Source: Bdellovibrionales bacterium RIFOXYD12_FULL_39_22 (GTDB taxonomy: Bacteria; Bdellovibrionota; Bacteriovoracia; Bacteriovoracales; Bacteriovoracaceae). From it: DNA of 64,000 bases. Position 1 is the first letter of the stretch. Every line of letters starts with the position of its first letter. Of the stretch, positions 35,963 through 44,319 are shown piece after piece. The stretch is taken from positions 1 to 64,000 of the forward strand of contig MEQL01000050.1 in the NCBI GenBank assembly GCA_001770205.1, given 5' to 3'. The translations under genes were made by a program, and so were the position numbers. The notes under the pieces were generated by a model. That model was not told where the DNA came from and searched no databases. It worked only from the letters and a program-made list of their open reading frames with translations.

Positions 35963-36892
35963 CTATAAAACACTGGGCGATGGATTGGCCAGTGTTCCCG
36001 AAATTTTGATTTTATAGAAGCCATTTTCCGCAGTTTTTCCTCCCAAAAATAGATTCAAAATAGCAAAGTCATTTATAAAACTTTCAGAGAATTTAATTTC
36101 GCCAGTCATATCTAAAATAGATTGATTAAAGGCCTGCGGGTTTATGGAAATGCGGCCATAGAGATTGGCAGTTATGGGGGAGTTTTCCGTTCCGATAACA
36201 ATATTTTCAATATCCAAACTGTTTCCACTGTATTTACCTTTCAACGATAAAGTTCCAATTGGTAATGCTGGAATGGCCAGGCCATTAAAGTTTTGAGGTG
36301 GGATGAGGAAATTATTTGATTTAATTAAAAACTGTGCCTCTGTCAAAGTGGAACTTTTTAAGGAAAGAAGTGAGGTGATATTGAAAGTTCCGTTGAGATT
36401 TATGGGTAATGCCGCTACTTTGCCAATGGTGTTAGAGGTTATTGTTGTATCTTCAATTTTTAATAAAGTCTGATTTAAAGATAGTGAGGAGTATATGTTT
36501 ACGAAACTATCTTCATGTGTCGCATGGAGCTTAAATTTTACGCCAACAGGGTAGAAGCTGGGGCCGCGAAAACTAATTTCTGCATAAGGTAGCTCTATCG
36601 GGGTTGGTGTCGGCATTTGCAAACAGCTTGCAGGTAGTGAAATGTGTTCTAAGTATATTTTGGGAAGTAGAAAAGATACTCCTAGTTTTTGATAGGCGAT
36701 AGGACATCCCGGGTTAGAAGTAATCATTCTACCCATAACCTGCTTAATTGTTCTTTGCACAGGAAAATTCCAGATTATTCCGATGGCCGCAATAATTATA
36801 ACAAGAGAGGTGATCAGAAATTTATTAATATGATCAAGCTCATAAATTTTTTCATCAAGAGAATTTTCTGCTATCTGTTTATTGCTCTTCAT
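35963..36892 (-). CDS. gspN: Type II secretion system protein GspN
   Basis: A 309-residue protein with a cytoplasmic N-terminus, one membrane helix (about 28-45, FLITSLVIIIAAIGIIW) and a long beta-rich periplasmic part with LPYAEISFRGPSF, PINLNGTFNI and the closing KISGTLANPSPSVL. This is the GspN plan found in some T2SS operons. It is the last gene of the cluster and overlaps gspM by 14 bp. A hairpin AACACTGG/CCAGTGTT over the stop codon may help end transcription. Confidence 0.8.
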   Translation of the reverse strand: MKSNKQIAENSLDEKIYELDHINKFLITSLVIIIAAIGIIWNFPVQRTIKQVMGRMITSNPGCPIAYQKLGVSFLLPKIYLEHISLPASCLQMPTPTPIELPYAEISFRGPSFYPVGVKFKLHATHEDSFVNIYSSLSLNQTLLKIEDTTITSNTIGKVAALPINLNGTFNITSLLSLKSSTLTEAQFLIKSNNFLIPPQNFNGLAIPALPIGTLSLKGKYSGNSLDIENIVIGTENSPITANLYGRISINPQAFNQSILDMTGEIKFSESFINDFAILNLFLGGKTAENGFYKIKISGTLANPSPSVL

Positions 36893-37514
36893 ACTGATAT
36901 TGTTGAATTCGGTTGAAAATTACTAGATGAATATCGCCCTTGATTGTTTGATTGGCGGGATTTCTATTAATATTGAGGTTATGGATATTTATTTTTTCGC
37001 TAATTAGGGCGGTGATAAAAGCGGCAAAGTCTTCCATCGAGAAGTCACTAAAATTTAGATCCGCACTAACTTGTGTGATGCTGCCCCAGGATTCATCAGT
37101 ATTGAAGTTGGCCACCGAAGCGTTGCGTGCCGATACTTTGAGGCCGTTTAAAACGGACTCAATTTTGGTGGTTAACTCTTCCGCACTTTTTATCTCTTGA
37201 GTGGCCATCATATTATCCATGGCGTTTAAGATATTTTTGTTTTTTAAATAGAGATCAATGTTTTCTTTGATGAGATACTTTTCATCCAAATCACTGCGTA
37301 AAGAGCAGTTTGCCATCAGAAGCAAAGTAGTTATGAAAAGGGGTAGGAAAATTATGGAAAAAGAGGCCACTTGATAGGTGATTTTTTGTGCTGAGCTATT
37401 TAGCGCAGAAACGCGATCTATTATTTGCAGATAAAATGAATTAGCTTTCAATAGATCCAATTGTTGAAAAAGATATATATCTAGTGGTTTTAGAAAGGCA
37501 AAAAGCTTCATCAT
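36879..37514 (-). CDS. gspM: Type II secretion system protein GspM
   Basis: A 211-residue single-pass membrane protein. The cytoplasmic N-terminus is long (about 50 residues), the helix is around residues 52-68 (FSIIFLPLFITTLLLMA), and the periplasmic part has a ferredoxin-like pattern. GspM joins GspL in the inner-membrane platform. Identity rests on position (directly after gspL, before gspN) and topology more than on strong motifs; the long N-terminus is unusual. Confidence 0.75.
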   Translation of the reverse strand: MMKLFAFLKPLDIYLFQQLDLLKANSFYLQIIDRVSALNSSAQKITYQVASFSIIFLPLFITTLLLMANCSLRSDLDEKYLIKENIDLYLKNKNILNAMDNMMATQEIKSAEELTTKIESVLNGLKVSARNASVANFNTDESWGSITQVSADLNFSDFSMEDFAAFITALISEKINIHNLNINRNPANQTIKGDIHLVIFNRIQQYQYEEQ

Positions 37515-37524
37515 ATTCTGGCCG

Positions 37525-39150
37525 TTACTCCTTTGTGTATTCCAAATTTAAAGTTTTGGCCTCTTTGTCAAGCGAGTCATTAAAATCTTCTAAATCCATT
37601 GCGCTAAAAGAGTTTTCAATTTTATTTAAATCTGCCAATGCCGTGGAGGAAAACTTAAGAGAAGTAGCTCCATTATTATTCTTGTATGATTCTAAAACTA
37701 CTCCTGGATTGTTGCCAATTTGTTGTCCTACAAATGCTAAGTCGGCCAGGGCCAGGAAACGTTGACTGTTTTTAATGGCCGTGATGGCCTTCATTGCGCT
37801 GCTATTTTGCTTAATTAGATAATTAAGTGTTTGAGTAGGTTCGCGTTTGAAGTTTCGTTGCTCTTTAGGAGGCATGCCCAGCGATTCTCCCTTTAACATA
37901 ACATAGAGTGCTTCGGTTAGTGTATTGTGGGTGGATGAGAGATAAAATCGCTCAATGATCAATGCCACAGATAAAACTAAGGCCACCATGGCCACGCGCG
38001 AGAAAATAAAAGCGGTTGAGTAGAGAGGAAAACTGCCGGCACTATTTTTAGCATATTGGCCGCGCAAGAAATTTGCTGCTTGAGTTTTGGCAAAAGTAGA
38101 AAGACCAATTATCTGACATAAAAAATAGGAAGAAACTGATTTATCTTTAATTTCCACTTGATGAATGTCGCTATCATTGAAAATTTTAAGTTTCTCAACT
38201 TTTAGTCCCAATTCCGCAGCTAAAAAATTGGTGATGTTACTAATTTGGGTAGTTCCCCCAGTGATATAAACTTTCAAAATAGGATTAATATATTGCACTC
38301 GATATCCTAGCATCCATCTTTTCATCTCTAAAATAAGTGGCTCCACTGCCTGTTTCATCATTTTGGCAAATTCTAGTTGGTCGTGTTCGACCTCCTCATA
38401 TTGCGTATCAGTTAAAAAGAAGCAATTTTGATGTTTATATATTACCGATTCTTCATAGGATATTTTATATGTTTGGGAGATAACTTCATTTATTGTGTGG
38501 CCGGCGATATGGGATACATGATTAGACACTATATTACGATTATAAATGAAGTATGCTTTAGAGGTCTTGTGCCCTAAATCTAAAATGCAGGCCGGGCCAT
38601 CAATTCTGTTTTGTTCCACCAATGATTGCATTAGTGACAACTCAGATGTTAGAAGATGAGGAGTAATATTTTTTTGATCCATCGACTCATACCACGCTTC
38701 AAATTGATCCATGTGCGTAATGTTGACGATAGCAAAAGTGGCCTTGTTTTTTATAAATAGCTCGGAGGTAAAGTGCGCACGATTAATAGGAAAGGGCAAA
38801 TTCTCCTCAAGTAAGAAAGGAAGCATTTGCTCAGCCTTTTTACGATGAGCAACAGGGAGTGAGAGATATCTAGAAGTCGTTAAATGTTGAGGATATTGAA
38901 AAACAATTTTGCCATCAAAGTTGTTTTTTGCGATATAATCTTTGATGATTTGGTGTTGCTCATGGGCCATTTCAAGATTTAAAGCAGTGTTAGCATCTTT
39001 TTTCTCGTCATCATTTTCAGTAGCGGAATCGTCAGCAGATTCGCTCAGCACGTATTCAGCGTGATTATCTAATACTAGGGCCTTTCGCTCAAGGTGAAAC
39101 TCTGAAATTTTTACTGAATAGGACCCCAGATCAATCGCCAATATATTCAT
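37525..39150 (-). CDS. gspL: Type II secretion system protein GspL (actin-like)
   Basis: A 541-residue protein. ATG 39150 (MNILAIDLGSYSVKISEF) gives the actin/PilM-like nucleotide fold; an upstream in-frame start at 39186 would overlap gspK and is less likely. The cytoplasmic domain (about 1-345) has DLGSYSVK and DLGHKTSKAYF. One membrane helix follows (about 385-402, SRVAMVALVLSVALIIER), then a periplasmic ferredoxin-like domain. GspL couples the GspE ATPase to the platform. An acidic insertion near residues 40-60 (SESADDSATENDDEKK) is notable. Confidence 0.85.
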   Translation of the reverse strand: MNILAIDLGSYSVKISEFHLERKALVLDNHAEYVLSESADDSATENDDEKKDANTALNLEMAHEQHQIIKDYIAKNNFDGKIVFQYPQHLTTSRYLSLPVAHRKKAEQMLPFLLEENLPFPINRAHFTSELFIKNKATFAIVNITHMDQFEAWYESMDQKNITPHLLTSELSLMQSLVEQNRIDGPACILDLGHKTSKAYFIYNRNIVSNHVSHIAGHTINEVISQTYKISYEESVIYKHQNCFFLTDTQYEEVEHDQLEFAKMMKQAVEPLILEMKRWMLGYRVQYINPILKVYITGGTTQISNITNFLAAELGLKVEKLKIFNDSDIHQVEIKDKSVSSYFLCQIIGLSTFAKTQAANFLRGQYAKNSAGSFPLYSTAFIFSRVAMVALVLSVALIIERFYLSSTHNTLTEALYVMLKGESLGMPPKEQRNFKREPTQTLNYLIKQNSSAMKAITAIKNSQRFLALADLAFVGQQIGNNPGVVLESYKNNNGATSLKFSSTALADLNKIENSFSAMDLEDFNDSLDKEAKTLNLEYTKE

Positions 39151-39166
39151 ATAGTCTATTCTATCT

Positions 39167-40510
39167 CTATCCGGCCTTAATTTCAATCACCCGAGGGTTT
39201 AATAATTCCATTGGTGGAGGTGGCGGTTTATTGCCTTTGTCTGCCGGAGTTGTCTCGGGATTATCTCCGTCAACATCATCGCCTGGGGGGGGATCTGTGG
39301 TAGGCCGAGGAGTTGGCCGGGGAGGAGCAGGTTTTACCGGAAGATCAATAAATGCCTCGATAGTATACTTTGAATTCTCATATACTCCCTGAGATATAAC
39401 TTTAAAAAGTTTACCAGCAACTCCCAATCGAAGGCCGGCGCTTTCAAATTCCTTTATCCGTTTGTCATAATCGGCGGCATCGACTATTTTGATCATGTAA
39501 TTTTTAAATTCATCTACACTTTTAAAGGGATGGGGTTTGCGTTCATCTTCTGATTTATTTTCATCATTGGATCCGTCACGGTATTCAAAAAATTCTTTAG
39601 ATTGTTCTGGGGTTATTTGTGGAAAAAGAATTTTTAGATCCTTATCGTTAATATCGTTAATTGCAATAATTGCCGCCTCATGTACAGTTAGGCGATCTTT
39701 GATTAAATCAATGGCCGCATCACTCCAGCCTTCCAATAGATACATTTCGGAAAGAGAAGTAAGTGGAGCATATTTAGGAGTAGTACCGCGGTTGCTATAG
39801 ATGGCCTCAATATCTGGTTTTTCTGCCTCTTCATAGCTATCTTTGCTATTAACATAAAGTTTTAACTCCTTAATTAACATCTCTGGCCGCATCTCTCCGT
39901 AAATAGCATCAAAATTTTCATCATGTTCTTTCTTTTCTTCTAAGGCCGCATTCATTGCTTCTAGTAGTTGTTGCTCAATATATAAATTGGGGGCGGTTTT
40001 GCTTTGATCTCCTTTCGCACCATTCTCTTCGTCATTATCATTTTTATCATTGCCTTCAGTTTCCGAAGAATCTCCGGCCGCATTAGATGGCCTTTGGATT
40101 ATACGCAATCCGTTGGGATTTAAAAATCCCTTTATTGCCGCAATAGTTACCGACATTGAGCCATTCATGATTATTCCTTTCGCAAAATCGGCGACGGCAT
40201 TTTTTTGGATCAGATTAGCGTCGGCAGCGATAGGGATTGGGTAGACAAAGGGTTGTGCCAGCATACCTAAAACCTGATCTTCGCTTACAATATTTTTGAG
40301 ATCTTTGTTTTTTTCCATAATATTTCGGGCCTCTTTGTAGATGCGTAGTTTGGCCATGGCCAAGAGCATTCCTGATTCCGCATTAAGACGGGCCTGATAT
40401 TTATTTTGCTGGTTATAAATGCGAATTTTATTAACGCTAGTATCGAAAGAAAAGGTGATCATTAGCAGAGTGAGGAGAGCAATAGCACTCATTACCATTA
40501 TAATGGCCAC
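39167..40510 (-). CDS. gspK: Type II secretion minor pseudopilin GspK
   Basis: The mature protein (about 447 residues) begins with Val coded GTG at 40510-40508, after the cleavage context EKQG^VAIIMVM, followed by a hydrophobic helix and Asp/Glu-rich insertions. As usual for GspK it lacks Glu at +5. A large central acidic, low-complexity insert (about 125-155) and a Pro-rich C-terminus are present. There is no conventional in-frame start for the leader: the frame runs back through INFFAKYIHEKQG to AUA codons at 40552-40547, behind GGAG. GspK caps the pseudopilus tip with GspI and GspJ. Confidence 0.85.
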   Translation of the reverse strand: MAIIMVMSAIALLTLLMITFSFDTSVNKIRIYNQQNKYQARLNAESGMLLAMAKLRIYKEARNIMEKNKDLKNIVSEDQVLGMLAQPFVYPIPIAADANLIQKNAVADFAKGIIMNGSMSVTIAAIKGFLNPNGLRIIQRPSNAAGDSSETEGNDKNDNDEENGAKGDQSKTAPNLYIEQQLLEAMNAALEEKKEHDENFDAIYGEMRPEMLIKELKLYVNSKDSYEEAEKPDIEAIYSNRGTTPKYAPLTSLSEMYLLEGWSDAAIDLIKDRLTVHEAAIIAINDINDKDLKILFPQITPEQSKEFFEYRDGSNDENKSEDERKPHPFKSVDEFKNYMIKIVDAADYDKRIKEFESAGLRLGVAGKLFKVISQGVYENSKYTIEAFIDLPVKPAPPRPTPRPTTDPPPGDDVDGDNPETTPADKGNKPPPPPMELLNPRVIEIKAG

Positions 40511-40517
40511 CCCTTGC

Positions 40518-40561
40518 TTTTCATGAATGTATTTGGCGAAAAAATTTATTATGGTGACTCC
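40518..40561 (-). promoter_or_regulatory. Non-canonical start region of gspK
   Basis: A GGAG site at 40561-40558 precedes AUA codons at 40552-40550 and 40549-40547 that are in frame with the GspK leader. An AUU lies in frame at 40528-40526. The only ATG (40524-40522) is in another frame and is followed by four A residues; with five A it would read MKKQGVAII. So either a rare start codon or a single-base loss or error explains the lack of a normal start. Confidence 0.6.
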
Positions 40562-41382
40562 GTTTCGGTATTGGCCTGAATTTGTTCTGCAGAATTTTTG
40601 TCTTGGAGTGGATCAAAAAAAGGCCAGAGGTTACGATAGATTCTTTCAATCACAACCTCTTCCCCATTATAGGCCCATTCTAATTTTACTTTGATGGCCT
40701 GCATGGCAAATTTATCGGCCTTATTTAACTCTTTTAATGATGATTGAAACTCTTTTCGAGTGGAGTCCCAAAAGAGAAATTCAAACTTTTTAATATTTTT
40801 TAAAATGACATGTGGCTTGGTGGCCTCCCAGTCAAAATCTCGCGTGTAGGGGTTTATCGAGTTATAGTAACGCAGTAGTTCCAGCGGAGCTTCTTTGTTT
40901 TTATTTTCTCCCTCGGCACTATCTACTAGTTTATATTGTACCCAGGCGTAGTTGGATTGTTTGGAATTAATAAATTTGCGCTGATTGTTGGCAGTAAAAA
41001 AAACAATAGAGGAGTTAGCAGGGTTTAAAATCTCAGGCACTAGTTGTTCTGTTCCGCTAAGAAATGGAAATTTTTCTCCGGTACCGGCAAAGGCCCCACT
41101 GGCCAAGTCATCGCCACTCTCTTCTTGACCGCTTTGTCGCTTGCTTTTAAAGGCAGAAAAGTAGATGGGGGAGTAGATTAAGTCAAAATCTAGCTTAAAG
41201 CGATTTAAAGCGGCCTCAATTTGTAAAAAGTTTTGATCTTGATCCGAAACATCAATTTTAGTTTGGGAGCTTGTGTCTACGAGATTGTAGACATAAAGCA
41301 TGAGAAAGGAGAGGAGGGTAATTGCTACCAGCACTTCAATTAGCGAAAAACCAAGTTCTGTTTTTTGCTTTATATTAATCAT
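40549..41382 (-). CDS. gspJ: Type II secretion minor pseudopilin GspJ
   Basis: A 277-residue prepilin-like protein. The leader MINIKQKTELG is cleaved before FSLIEVLVAITLL, with Glu at +5. The soluble domain is larger than a typical GspJ (about 200 residues) and contains an acidic/Gly insert (KRQSGQEESGDDLASGAFAG). It forms the tip complex with GspI and GspK. Starts 7 bp after gspI ends; its stop overlaps the gspK leader region. Confidence 0.88.
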   Translation of the reverse strand: MINIKQKTELGFSLIEVLVAITLLSFLMLYVYNLVDTSSQTKIDVSDQDQNFLQIEAALNRFKLDFDLIYSPIYFSAFKSKRQSGQEESGDDLASGAFAGTGEKFPFLSGTEQLVPEILNPANSSIVFFTANNQRKFINSKQSNYAWVQYKLVDSAEGENKNKEAPLELLRYYNSINPYTRDFDWEATKPHVILKNIKKFEFLFWDSTRKEFQSSLKELNKADKFAMQAIKVKLEWAYNGEEVVIERIYRNLWPFFDPLQDKNSAEQIQANTETESP

Positions 41383-41389
41383 AATATTG

Positions 41390-41914
41390 CTACATGCTTA
41401 TGTTAAGCTCTGCTTTATAGTTATAGAGCCAGGCCGATAAAGAATAAGAATATTTGGTGCTTTTGTTGATGACGGTAACCTTCACTTGCCAAATAATTTT
41501 TTCCAAACTTTCTTGGACTTTTTTATATAGGGATTGTTGGATGCCGCTATTCATCTCATCTCCACCATCCTCACCATCTTCATTACCAGTAATTTTATTC
41601 AAATCAGGAATTTTAAATTTTTTATACTCAATTTCGAATTCATAGGTGCGATTATTTTCATAGCTTTTCTTTTCTGGCATTAAAGTAAGTCCATCTTTAA
41701 GATCAGGAGGATTGACAATTAGGTCATTAATTTTATTTTCACAAAGCTGTTGCAAAAAGAGATCTTCGCGCATCAGTGTTGAGTCAGTACGGTTTTTTCC
41801 AAAGGAGAGCGCAAAGACGGTCATAAAAGTAGCAAACAAAGTTATGGCAATCATAACCTCCATTAAAGTAAACCCACTATTAGATTTTTTATTTTGCTTT
41901 TGGCCAGTTCGCAT
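41390..41914 (-). CDS. gspI: Type II secretion minor pseudopilin GspI
   Basis: A 174-residue prepilin with leader ending SNSG^FTLMEVMIAITLF (Glu at +5). The segment LQQLCENKINDLI is typical of GspI. It has an acidic insertion (NEDGEDGGDEMN). It overlaps gspH by 26 bp, implying translational coupling. Confidence 0.88.
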   Translation of the reverse strand: MRTGQKQNKKSNSGFTLMEVMIAITLFATFMTVFALSFGKNRTDSTLMREDLFLQQLCENKINDLIVNPPDLKDGLTLMPEKKSYENNRTYEFEIEYKKFKIPDLNKITGNEDGEDGGDEMNSGIQQSLYKKVQESLEKIIWQVKVTVINKSTKYSYSLSAWLYNYKAELNISM

Positions 41915-42557
41915 AAATCTCTTTTGCTAAATCTATTTGTCGATCCTCTAGCTCTTCTTCATTGGGAGGCCCCATAGTATGATAGCTCCGGTTGAATTCA
42001 AAAGTATAGGGATTAATTTCTAGCGCTATCATCTCAGTATCTGAGCTAACAATTATTAGTCCATTATCTTTTTCGCCGGTAGGATAGATATAAATATATG
42101 CATCAGAATCGATGGTAAGATAGTCGAGATCAGAAGTTGAAACTCCAATAATACGAATATTATCAGGAACCTCTTGTTCGCTATCTTCGAAATCTTTTAA
42201 TTTGGAAAAGTTTTTATTAAAATCGCTGACGGATTTCTCATACTCCTCTTTTTCTTCTTTGGTCATTTTGGAAGTATCTTTGACTCGCTCTTCTGGCATG
42301 GCCAGTGCAGACTCGGGCCCAACTTCTAAAAAGAAGGTTTGCGGGTTTTCATCTAACTTAAAATGCAGGCGCATAATGGTGTTGCGCAAGGCCGCCTCGT
42401 CGCTGGCAAAACGAACATATCGCTCAATTTGCTCGGTGACATCATCCAGAGACGCTCGAGGAGAAGATTGGCCAGTAATGGCAATTGTATAGACCAGGCC
42501 CACCAATGCCAAGGCCACTAAAATTTCAATCAGAGAGAATCCCTGTTTGTTTTTCAT
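41889..42557 (-). CDS. gspH: Type II secretion minor pseudopilin GspH
   Basis: A 222-residue prepilin with leader MKNKQG^FSLIEILVALALVG. The segment IERYVRFASDEAALRNTIMRLHF and the following beta-rich domain match GspH. It has a charged insert (KEEKEEYEKSVSDFNKNFS). It follows gspG by 33 bp and overlaps gspI. Confidence 0.88.
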   Translation of the reverse strand: MKNKQGFSLIEILVALALVGLVYTIAITGQSSPRASLDDVTEQIERYVRFASDEAALRNTIMRLHFKLDENPQTFFLEVGPESALAMPEERVKDTSKMTKEEKEEYEKSVSDFNKNFSKLKDFEDSEQEVPDNIRIIGVSTSDLDYLTIDSDAYIYIYPTGEKDNGLIIVSSDTEMIALEINPYTFEFNRSYHTMGPPNEEELEDRQIDLAKEIYANWPKAK

Positions 42558-42590
42558 GGTATTCTCTCTGGTCTGGACATTATTCTATTT

Positions 42591-43052
42591 TTATTCAGTT
42601 GGTTCTTCCGCGCTGCCACTTTTTTTGCTGGGAGGATAGGTCAAGTCATCTTCATTGCCTTCAATTCCATCGGGGCCATTGGAGCGCATAGTGATTGTCT
42701 TGCCGTCAGATTCATAAATGAACTCAGCACCCCAGGGATCTTGTGGTACCTCGGCCGGATCTAAATATCCGCCTGGAGCATAGCGCTTACATTCACGTTC
42801 TCCCGAAGGTTTATTAATTAGCGCGTCCAATCCTTGTTGTGAGGTAGGAAAAAAGCCACAGTGCATGCGAAATTCTTTAAGTCGATCGGCCAAGCTTTGT
42901 AGTTGAATCTCGCAAGATTGTACTTGGCCGGTAACCATACTGTCATAAACCTTAGAGACGACAAAGGTACCAGCAAGGCCTAACAATGTTAAGGCCACCA
43001 AAATTTCCATAAGAGAAAAGCCACGCGCACTGGCCCAAAAACGATTTTTCAT
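42591..43052 (-). CDS. gspG: Type II secretion major pseudopilin GspG
   Basis: A 153-residue protein with leader MKNRFWASARG^FSLMEILVALTLLG (Glu at +5). The C-terminal domain has the GspG pattern (FFPTSQQGLDALINKP, DPWGAEFIY, then GPDGIEGNEDDLTY), the last being the calcium-binding loop. It polymerises into the pseudopilus that pushes substrates through GspD. The short acidic tail after the loop is slightly longer than usual. An AAGGAG ribosome site precedes ATG. Confidence 0.95.
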   Translation of the reverse strand: MKNRFWASARGFSLMEILVALTLLGLAGTFVVSKVYDSMVTGQVQSCEIQLQSLADRLKEFRMHCGFFPTSQQGLDALINKPSGERECKRYAPGGYLDPAEVPQDPWGAEFIYESDGKTITMRSNGPDGIEGNEDDLTYPPSKKSGSAEEPTE

Positions 43053-43084
43053 AATAAATAACTCCTTTTTTTATATATACTTTT

Positions 43085-44299
43085 CTATCTTTTTAGTGAA
43101 TTCATTTCCATCATGGGGCCTACGACCGAGAAGACAATAAAGGCCACAGCTACTCCCATTCCGACCATCATTATAGGTTCGATAACGCTAGTTAGTCCAC
43201 TTAGTTTTGTATTGACTTCATCATTGTAGTTTTCTGCAACTATGTGAAGCATCGGTTCTAATTCACCCGAGCGTTCTCCTAGGGTAATCATATGGGTAAC
43301 CATGGGAGGAAATAGTCCACTCTTGGCCAGTGGTACGGCCAAAGAGGCCCCTTCAGAAACATTTATACGGGCATTTTCAATTGCCTTTTGCATATGCACA
43401 TTAGAAACTAGATTTTTTACAATTTTCATGGCCACCAGAATAGGAACTCCTGAGCTTAGAAGTGTGGCCAAAGTGGAACAGAAACGACTCACATTAATCA
43501 TAACAATTAGCTCTCCTACGATAGGAGCTCCTAGTAAAAAGGAGTGCCATTTTTTTTCGCCATCTTTAGTTTTGATATACTTTTTAAATAAAAAGTAAGC
43601 CGCAAAAAGACCTAAGAGGGAGACATGCCAGTAGTTGACTAGAAAATCAGAAATCCAGATAGCAATTTTAGTTTGCGTTGGAAGTTCTTTTTTCATGGAA
43701 ATAAAGACTCGGGTAATTTTAGGAATAACAAAAACGAAAATAATGGCCATCATCAACGAACCAAAAATCATCATGATCACGGGATAGGTCATAGAGCTTT
43801 TAATTTTATTTTGTAGTTTTACCTGATTTTCGGTAAATTCTGCCAGCTTCATTAAAACAAGGGAGAGGTTTCCGGATGCCTCTCCAGCTTCTACCATGTT
43901 GACGTAGATATTACTAAAAGTGGAAGGGTAGTCTGCCAGTGCCTTGGCCAAAGAACTTCCGGCATTAACTTTTTGCTTGGCCTCTGACAAAATCAAACGC
44001 ATTTGCGGATTGGAGGTTTGCTCCATTAGGGCGTTGAGTGCTTCGACAATTTGGATCCGGGCCTTAACTAGCGTGGCCAATTGGCGGGTCATAAGAGAGA
44101 GATCAGAGGTACTAACGGAATTAGATAAACGGATAGTTTTCTTCTCTTTTAAATTATCCGTTTTTTGTTCTCTGATTTCGGTAATCATTACACCAAGTGC
44201 TCGCACTTTTTGCTTGGCCTGAGATTCCGTTTCAGCATTTATTGCGGCCCTAATCTCTTTGCCGCTTTTGTCGATGCCTTTATACTTGTACATTGCCAT
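43085..44299 (-). CDS. gspF: Type II secretion inner-membrane platform protein GspF
   Basis: A 404-residue polytopic protein with two repeated cytoplasmic T2SSF domains (LMTRQLATLVKARI..., and FCSTLATLLSSGVPILVAM) and three membrane helices (about 170-192, 222-240, 373-397). GEASGNLSLVL and GERSGELEPML are the paired conserved motifs. It connects GspE, GspL and the pseudopilus. Full length. Confidence 0.95.
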   Translation of the reverse strand: MAMYKYKGIDKSGKEIRAAINAETESQAKQKVRALGVMITEIREQKTDNLKEKKTIRLSNSVSTSDLSLMTRQLATLVKARIQIVEALNALMEQTSNPQMRLILSEAKQKVNAGSSLAKALADYPSTFSNIYVNMVEAGEASGNLSLVLMKLAEFTENQVKLQNKIKSSMTYPVIMMIFGSLMMAIIFVFVIPKITRVFISMKKELPTQTKIAIWISDFLVNYWHVSLLGLFAAYFLFKKYIKTKDGEKKWHSFLLGAPIVGELIVMINVSRFCSTLATLLSSGVPILVAMKIVKNLVSNVHMQKAIENARINVSEGASLAVPLAKSGLFPPMVTHMITLGERSGELEPMLHIVAENYNDEVNTKLSGLTSVIEPIMMVGMGVAVAFIVFSVVGPMMEMNSLKR

Positions 44300-44319
44300 A
44301 GGTTGTTTGCCTTAAAAAA

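Noticed and set aside
35967-35996. Hairpin AACACTGG/CCAGTGTT as a terminator of the 35639 gene
   Set aside because: No T tract on the plus strand; it lies in gspN codons and may at best act on the minus strand.
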